DNA from: Plecoglossus altivelis
Lineage: Eukaryota > Chordata > Actinopteri > Osmeriformes > Plecoglossidae
Assembly: GCA_036571765.1 (NCBI GenBank)
Contig: BROE01000025.1
Span: 550,896 to 614,895 of the forward strand
Length of the DNA: 64,000 nt
Reading direction: 5' to 3'
Both the position numbers and the translations under genes were made by a program. Below the pieces are notes generated by a model that saw only the letters and a program-made list of their open reading frames with translations, had not been told where the DNA came from and ran no database searches. Below, in pieces: positions 59,898 through 64,000 of the stretch (positions within the stretch are counted from its first letter, which is position 1; each line of letters opens with the position of its first letter).

Positions 59898-61264
59898 CGT
59901 GACGACACAATCCCTTACGGAACGTTTAACAACGGTAACGGTAACTTATGAACTGTGTGATTTCCAGTCCGAGACAGAGCCAGTTTGTGAGGGCAAGGAA
60001 GTTTCGTCGGTGCTCTCCTGAGTTTGAACTTGTTTGGTTGGAACTACATTGTGTACCAAGCTGTTCTCAACGCCAGCTGTTATGGTTTGGGCCGCGCCCG
60101 GTAGGTGTTTGTGACCATTCTGCATTCTAGCCTCCGAGAGAAAGGTGTGCCCCCGTGGGAAAGTGACTTAGTAAAGGATCCCTTCTCGCTTTTAAGTCAG
60201 CTTGTCGAAGACAAGAGGTGATGGTAGTCAGACAGTCAAACAAACATGCAGGGGGTGGACTATCCAAACCACTAATTAATAAATCACTCTCCTGACATCC
60301 ATTATTCAGCAACAGGCCCTCTCATCTCAGAGCTGGTGTTCCATTGTGACCAAACTAGTGATCGCACGTGTGGTGGCCAGCGCACAGCAGCACGGGCAGA
60401 GACAAGGCAGTCTGGTGGTAGAAGTAGCCTACAGTTAACGGAAATTATACCCTTGATCTGAAATAACCACTGGAAAATCTAATATTATCTTACAGATACT
60501 GTGCCATTTACGCCCTCCCCTTCCCGTAAACCTTGCTGCACGCTTTAGGCCTTCACTCGGTAAACAAACTGCTGTGACTAAGCGTGTGTCTGTGCGCAGG
60601 CTTTAGAGATTCGTATCGGTAGCTTAGTCCCACCCGAGTGGATGTATGACGGCTAGATATTTGAGATGCCAATGGAGAGACGGCAAGTCTTGTGAAAGGA
60701 CCCACTGGACAACAGAGATATTTGACACACCACTCTTACATGTCAAAGGAAAACCGACACCTTTGGGAAGATTTCACAGACAGTTTGGGGAAAATCCCAT
60801 AATTCCTTATTGGTGTAATGGTCGGCATCTAATGCCTGTTGTGGAATTATTCCACCATGATGTCAACTGCAGCTGCCTGATGAGGTCAGAACTGAAGCAG
60901 TTGCTGACCTTGCTTGTAAAGTTTAATACCGTATACATGCATAAAACAGAGTACTAAATGAAGCTAACGCTTTCCTTCACACCAAGTGGTAACCAGTCAC
61001 CTCATACAGCTAGTGATTGCCTGCCCGACATGCATGAAGAAATGCAGAGTATTTTAGTAGATAGATGTTTGTTAACCATTAGTAGTTGTGTCAATATATC
61101 TCACCTTCAGCAACTGTTTCCTCAACGGTGACTTGATACCGTCCGATGGTGAAAACCCGTCCAATAAAGCTGCCCCCACAACTAGATCCACTGCCTCCGC
61201 CACCCGCTCCAGAACCAGGCCCAGAACTTACAAGTTCCCGGCGTGAATCGAAAAATTTCTTCAT
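36723..61264 (-). CDS. aak1: AAK1 (AP2-associated protein kinase 1), long form
   Basis: Ser/Thr kinase of the NAK family that phosphorylates the AP-2 mu subunit and regulates clathrin endocytosis. Exons (transcript order): 61105-61264, 54485-54603, 53467-53575, 53087-53229, 52526-52647, 52294-52375, 51762-51894, 51251-51354, 50681-50760, 50431-50585, 49857-50026, 49005-49244, 48193-48380, 47661-47854, 47468-47542, 46769-46864, 44559-44663, 44140-44241, 43733-43876, 43461-43547, then either 41759-41862 (short form, 903 aa) or 36723-37567 (long form, 1150 aa). Both terminal exons fit the same phase. Start is MKKFFDSRRE after a Gly/Ser-rich leader. Kinase landmarks: Lys73, HRD 173-175, DFG 193-195. 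The Gln/Pro-rich middle is shorter than in mammals; the tail carries NPF and DPF endocytic motifs. Fourth-exon donor is GC. Confidence 0.96.
37568..41758 (-). other. aak1: AAK1 region between short and long terminal exons
   Basis: 4.2 kb: 3' UTR of the short form and intron for the long form. Contains a CAGACAGGAAA repeat (38190-38245), poly-G runs (39009-39022, 39478-39499), a 21-bp repeat (39961-40130) and no other recognised exon. Confidence 0.6.
39961..40130. repeat. 21-bp tandem repeat, about 8 copies
   Basis: AGAGACAGTGTTTCTATGTA plus C in tandem. Because 21 is a multiple of 3, frames run open through it on both strands; these are not genes. Confidence 0.93.
41759..41862 (-). CDS. aak1: AAK1 alternative terminal exon, short form
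   Basis: Acceptor CACGTTCAG, then GIANNSQQFRSPRPPPNIVR and ARSLLWWTSFIDL with stop TAG at 41759-41761. It corresponds to the human end (GGHSRNSS... ARSLLLVDQLIDL). Two small offsetting indels replace human LVDQL by WWTSF. A GA-rich repeat region (41880-42780) sits immediately upstream in transcript direction. Confidence 0.82.
41880..42780. repeat. very long purine-rich (GA)n region
   Basis: 41880-42370 is mostly GAGAGA/GACAGA/GCAAGATGGAGA. 42440-42780 is a looser purine repeat with about 41-bp units (GAAGGAGAGATGAATGAGGG...). On the AAK1 strand this is a polypyrimidine region before the short-form terminal exon. Confidence 0.93.
43021..43148. repeat. 25-bp minisatellite, 5 copies (AAK1 intron)
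   Basis: Units GGAGAGTTCCCCCCTCCTCC + AGAGA at 43021, 43046, 43071, 43096 and 43121, alternating CCCTCC and CCTTCC variants. Confidence 0.95.
43461..44663 (-). CDS. aak1: AAK1 C-terminal exons shared by both forms
   Basis: Exons 44559-44663 (KLIEGLKSPETSLLLPDLLP, NDPF), 44140-44241 (MSVDSLIAGLDAPQTQRLPA), 43733-43876 (VGEDSLLGCSLLSHPPTPG) and 43461-43547 (EDEFDPIPVLTSKNANQ). All use the same phase (one base carried over), which makes skipping any of them frame-neutral. This favours alternative splicing. Confidence 0.92.
44664..46768 (-). other. aak1: AAK1 intron, 2.1 kb
   Basis: Holds a poly-C run (45041-45061), a 20-bp repeat GTCTAGACAGCCTGGCTTCC (about 45125-45214), a (TG)n run (about 45318-45370) and (GA)n (45900-46220). 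No exon found. Confidence 0.65.
46769..48380 (-). CDS. aak1: AAK1 conserved tail exons with NPF/DPF motifs
   Basis: Exons 48193-48380 (KVGSLTPPSSPK, GHRRILSDVTHSAVFGVPVS), 47661-47854 (SWNPFGDDNFSKLTAEELLN, KDFAKL), 47468-47542 (GESLTPGGQPVSTAAGGAKA) and 46769-46864 (LLSVADPFNALSLSGAP). The NPF and DPF tripeptides are EH- and AP-2-binding signals. For 47468-47542 the frame was chosen by similarity to human AESLIPGF and by phase; another acceptor 5 nt downstream breaks the frame. Confidence 0.9.
46880..47020. repeat. GGGGGAGACAGA repeat (AAK1 intron)
   Basis: Purine-rich 12-14-bp units starting 16 bp upstream (transcript sense) of the exon 46769-46864. Confidence 0.88.
47858..47888. repeat. 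(CA)n microsatellite at an AAK1 acceptor
   Basis: On the transcript strand (UG)n then UUUAG directly precedes the exon 47661-47854. Confidence 0.9.
48687..48783. repeat. 21-bp tandem repeat, about 4.5 copies
   Basis: GTTCATCACAGACCCCGCCC-type units in an AAK1 intron. Confidence 0.9.
49005..50760 (-). CDS. aak1: AAK1 proline/glutamine-rich central exons
   Basis: Exons 50681-50760 (AVPAKLPEPIRASEAVAKKS), 50431-50585 (LTDPVPTLETSIAPRQRPKA), 49857-50026 (QATPQHQQVFMQQ) and 49005-49244 (HPLVQNLYQQQQLQCP). The order matches human AAK1 but the polyglutamine stretches are much shorter. The acceptor of the last exon is a tandem GAG/CAG site, so one extra Gln may be included. Confidence 0.88.
49741..49801 (-). 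mobile_element. possible degraded tRNA-like SINE
   Basis: Plus-strand GGATTGAAC... CCAAGCTACATCC resembles the inverted B and A boxes of a tRNA-derived SINE. Strongly diverged. Confidence 0.22.
51251..54603 (-). CDS. aak1: AAK1 kinase domain exons
   Basis: Seven exons: 54485-54603 (GFAIVFLVRT glycine-rich-loop region and CALKRMYVNNEHD with the ATP-binding Lys), 53467-53575 (GHKNIVGFLDSS, VWEVLILMDFCR), 53087-53229 (CKTPIIHRDLK catalytic loop), 52526-52647 (LLHDRGHYVLCDFGSATNRF with DFG), 52294-52375 (YTTLSYRAPEMVNLY, ADIW), 51762-51894 (MGCLLYKLCYFTLPFGESQ) and 51251-51354 (YMLEPDPDMRPDIYQVSYFG). All catalytic residues are present. It should be an active kinase. Confidence 0.96.
51395..51490 (-). 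mobile_element. short tRNA-derived SINE beside AAK1 kinase exon
   Basis: On the minus strand it starts GATATAGCTCAGCGGTTGGA, an A-box-like tRNA head, and runs into TTGCTTTGGATTCATACGTC + TGCC, matching the conserved core end of fish SINEs (GCTTTGGATAAAAGCGTCTG). The B box is degraded. It ends about 45 bp before the acceptor of the exon 51251-51354. Confidence 0.45.
51899..51960. repeat. (CA)n microsatellite at an AAK1 acceptor
   Basis: Transcript-strand (UG)n ending UGUACAG before the exon 51762-51894. Confidence 0.9.
52650..52812. repeat. compound (CA)/(CG) microsatellite at an AAK1 acceptor
   Basis: About 160 nt of CA/CG on plus. The transcript strand reads (UG)n/(CG)n, then UGUAG, before the exon 52526-52647. 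Confidence 0.92.
54170..54450. repeat. GAGAGGGAAGA repeat downstream of AAK1 second exon
   Basis: Purine-only imperfect repeats on plus. Long open frames on the minus strand (LSSLSLPSLFP...) are translations of this tract only. Confidence 0.93.
54607..54805. repeat. (GAGAGACA)n tract at AAK1 second-exon acceptor
   Basis: About 200 nt of GAGAGA/GACAGA. The transcript strand is an uninterrupted CU/GU pyrimidine-rich run ending CUGCAG at the exon 54485-54603. Confidence 0.93.
55400..55612. mobile_element. complete hAT-type MITE, 213 bp
   Basis: Starts CAGGGGTCTCCAATCCTG and ends with the inverse CAGGATTGGAGACCCCTG, flanked on both sides by the identical 8-bp duplication ACCTAAGG (55392-55399 and 55613-55620). 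The inner arms also pair (CCTCGAGGGCCGCTGTCCTG against CAGGACAGCGGCCCTCGAGG). No transposase. 8-bp target duplications and CAG-type ends fit hAT elements. Confidence 0.85.
55939..57790. other. atypical stretch, probably low-quality assembly
   Basis: Between two (GA)n runs. Composition shifts to irregular GAT/TGA/TTG-rich sequence. It includes (about 56255-56605) a second copy of 55621-55890 carrying scattered indels. No gene signal. Confidence 0.5.
58448..58532. repeat. (CA)/(CGCA)n microsatellite
   Basis: In AAK1 intron 1. Confidence 0.9.
59059..59131. repeat. (CA)n microsatellite
   Basis: Pure CA run of about 36 units in AAK1 intron 1. Confidence 0.95.
59638..59766. repeat. 32-bp tandem repeat, 4 copies
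   Basis: ATGACTCCTATTATC-type units at 59638, 59670, 59702 and 59734 (period 32), AAK1 intron 1. Confidence 0.92.
59866..59897. repeat. poly-G run (about 32 nt)
   Basis: Homopolymer G in AAK1 intron 1; exact length uncertain. Confidence 0.85.
61105..61264 (-). CDS. aak1: AAK1 first coding exon
   Basis: Begins MKKFFDSRRELVSSGPGSGA, continues with a Gly/Ser stretch and GRVFTIGRYQVTVEETVAE, and donates at GTGAGA. The opening residues match human AAK1, fixing the start at 61264-61262. A 6.5-kb intron follows. Confidence 0.95.
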
Positions 61265-62520
61265 TGTAGTGATGTTGGCTTTCCAATCTTATAATCGAAA
61301 CGGTTCCCAATAATTCCTGGGAGCTGTTTAGCTGATAGTCTAGCTATTAGAACTAGAGTTTGGGATTAGCCAGCGACTGAATGAGCAAAGTCTGGCTAAC
61401 GTAACGTTAGCAATTTAGGCTAACAACATTGGCTGGCTAATAAGACAGCTTTCTAAACCTCAATTGAAACCAATAGGTTTATGGCGATCCACGAGTCCCC
61501 ACGGATTTGCTGTTAAGGAATGTTAAAAAGCAATGAGCCTTTCTTAGAAAATAGCAGTGTCCATATGAGGTCGCCGTTCCTTTTACTGTCAGTGCGATGA
61601 GGAAACTATACAGACAAGCTAGAGGGTTGGCTAAACTAGCACCGCTCCGACTGGCTAGCTGACAACCATCACCGGTCTAGATTAATAATGTTATAAATTG
61701 CACTATTTGATAGTACAAATGTCAAGTGCTAGCTAGCTGATTAGCTAGCTAGCACTAGCCACCAATGATCTGACTGTCATAACTAGATACAAGTACTCTA
61801 TGTCCGGCTATCGGCAGGTCTTAGTCAACGTCAGTTATCGCCGCTGTCTTGCTCTCTACTAGCTCAGACAGTGATAGTGTTATCTGTCATGGAGAGCTAC
61901 TAGCGCTAGCTAGGCTAGCAAGCGGTCAATTCTTAGGTGGCACTAGTTAAGCTAGCTTGATCATCCACATTTCCAGTAGAAAACGCAGAGAGTAGCGTTG
62001 TTGTCATCTGTTTTCCTCGCCGATGAGAACTCTCAATTTAAGTACCTGGCTAGCTAACGTATTGGGATCTACTTGTCCGATTTCGACGTGTAATTATTCG
62101 CTAGCTAGCCACTTTTCTTGCAAGCTAGATCTAGAGCTAGCTATGGTAGTGTGTACTTCCTTTCCCCATTCACAGGTACTTAGCTTCCTAGCTAGATGGT
62201 ACATAGAACGCAACATCAGCGAAATTGATTTTGTCTGTTCTGTCCTGCCGGCGGTGCACCATAGTAGAATTTGGAGGAAAAAATATACATTTTTTTACCC
62301 AGTTATCGTGATGCTTACAGATCTATTAAATAGATATTTGTCATGCAAGATCGTTTTTTTTGTTGCAGATTGTTTTTGTTTTATCAATCTAAGTAACCTG
62401 AAACGTCTATCTATAAACTCTTCCTCAGCCTCTTACGTTATAGTTGCATGCCTTTCCATTGAACTTGGTTCATTTATTGACTCTCAATTCAGTTTATACT
62501 AGTCAACCCGCAATTAATGT
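61265..62520 (-). promoter_or_regulatory. aak1: AAK1 5' UTR and promoter region (undelimited)
   Basis: Upstream flank of the AAK1 start, with many CTAGCTAGC-like repeats and inverted CCAAT boxes (ATTGG, e.g. near 61432). No TATA box was placed confidently. The transcription start is unknown. Confidence 0.35.
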
Positions 62521-64000
62521 CCAACATTCAATTCATCGTTACTCGAAATGAATAGTCTATTTGATATTCCCTATTAATTTATAGGCTGGATCCAATTTAT
62601 ACTATTAGTTATTACACATTCAATTTTTTAATCTCCAGCATTTGTTACCGGCCGTATCCAAGCCCTTATTCATTTCAACACTGAAAATGTATGACTCACT
62701 GTGTGTACATAGTACATTGTGGGTATGACTCGAGCTATGGCTCCGTATGACTCATTTGGTTACCTTCGTTTGACTTGTCCTCACGAGGTCGCTGTTTCAC
62801 TATAAACCAATGGGTCATCCTGAACGATTCATTCGGAAACTTGACTCAGTTTAAAGGTACACCAGGCAGTGCACTAACTGCATGTAGGGTCTTGGACGTG
62901 CAAAGCTGTAGGCTACAGCTATAAAGCCGTTGTGACAGGTGCCGATAAAATCTTGGATCCCAGGTGTATATCCCTCAGCCTCAATTTAGAACGTTTTTAT
63001 GATATTACAATCTAGTTACCTGCTACATTATCACCAAAAAGTTTGTTTTTCAAATGAGTTTGCAGCAGCCTTTGCAATCGTTAAAACACTCGGTAACATA
63101 CATTCCTTGGCTAAGATTGTATGCAACATTCCTTTATGTATATGTACAGACTACATGATAATTTATGTGAACGGTACCACGCATTTATTTTACTACAGCT
63201 AATGCCAAAAGAATGTCTGGGATAATAGTATCTATACTAAGCACGAAACGCAAAAGTCCCTTTGAAAACAGAGGACTTACATTAACAAGGAACAATGGTG
63301 TGTCTGTTGAGACTCTTATTTGTACAATGACTTGAAACAGGCCATTTGTGGTTAATAATATCTCAGAGGTCATCAAATCAAGTGCATCTGAGTATGTTAG
63401 TACTTGAGGATCTTAAAATCCACGACTCATTCAACATACATTTCCAAACCTGTAAACTCAGAAAAAGCATAGGTCACTTCTGTAGTCAGTTAAAACGCAC
63501 CCCTTTTGGATTGAATAATCTTTATTTCATTTCCCAGTAAAAAAAAAGGCTTTGGATGGAGGCCTACTAGGATTTGATTTAATACCAGAAACATAATGGA
63601 TGGAAATGTTTCTTTTGTGCCAGATTGTGTGAAGAATTTGTCAAGAAAATAATGTAAATACAGTTTATCTGATATGACTAACTTTGTAAATAAGTAAAAA
63701 AAAATAAAAAGTCAGTTTACTGTATATCCATGCAAGCTTACTTTGCCTTTCATCTAAAGTCCAAAATAATTGAACTGAAGCATAAGGGATTATTTTGATC
63801 TTTGACCTAAAGTTCACCTCATTCTGCCTCCAGAAATGTTCTTTTTTTAAATTAATTAAAAGACATGCCTTCCACCTATCCAGCAAAATTAGGTACAAGG
63901 CTAAGTTAACAATAATATCCAAGTTCCGCAAAGCCCAAAGACTTTTTTTTTTTTACAAAACAAGATCAATAAACCCTTGAAGGACTGAGTGGCCTGATCC
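62521..64000. other. AT-rich intergenic DNA
   Basis: No exon, RNA gene or repeat that I can name. The frames present are short and AT-rich. Confidence 0.5.

Noticed and set aside
62023..62502. 159-codon plus-strand frame in the AAK1 upstream flank
   Set aside because: AT-rich, partly CTAGCTAGC repeat, no recognisable domain; likely chance.

Overview
This window is ordinary vertebrate nuclear DNA, almost certainly from a teleost fish. The genes are split into many short exons with canonical splice sites. The introns are compact and packed with microsatellites, (CA)n, (GA)n, long C or G runs, and minisatellites. The encoded proteins are close to, but distinct from, their mammalian orthologues. 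No bacterial, viral or CRISPR-type system was seen.

Four genes could be reconstructed exon by exon with continuous reading frames. ANTXR1 (anthrax toxin receptor 1/TEM8) lies on the plus strand from 339 to 15565. Its 5' exons are outside the window and a long 3' UTR runs to about 18.8 kb. GFPT1 (glutamine:fructose-6-phosphate amidotransferase 1) is on the minus strand, 30830 to 20357, with 19 coding exons and 682 aa. NFU1 (mitochondrial Fe-S scaffold) is on the minus strand, 34069 to 31951, with 8 exons and 255 aa. AAK1 (AP2-associated kinase 1) is on the minus strand, 61264 to 36723 (long form) or 41759 (short form), with 21 coding exons in either form and 903 or 1150 aa. The order and orientations ANTXR1(+) GFPT1(-) NFU1(-) AAK1(-) match human 2p13.3, so this is a conserved synteny block.

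Layout: 1-15565 ANTXR1 coding exons and introns with several tandem arrays; 15566-18813 ANTXR1 3' UTR; 18868-20356 GFPT1 3' UTR, converging tail to tail; 20357-30830 GFPT1; about 30.83-31.95 kb GFPT1 promoter region, then intergenic or NFU1 3' UTR; 31951-34069 NFU1; 34.1-36.7 kb intergenic plus AAK1 3' UTR; 36723-61264 AAK1; 61.3-64 kb AAK1 5' flank with nothing recognisable.

The four genes do unrelated jobs: collagen/matrix receptor, hexosamine synthesis, mitochondrial Fe-S delivery, endocytic kinase. They are neighbours by ancestry rather than as a pathway. The points most worth a second look are: the two alternative AAK1 terminal exons, one of them behind a very long sense-strand polypyrimidine region; several acceptors preceded by (TG)n instead of a polypyrimidine tract; a compensating double frameshift in the AAK1 short tail; two GC-AG introns; a complete hAT-type MITE with a perfect 8-bp target duplication; a 253-codon unidentified frame in GFPT1 intron 1; and a roughly 1.9-kb stretch in AAK1 intron 1 that looks like uncorrected sequencing noise. 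I did not find a convincing new biological system.
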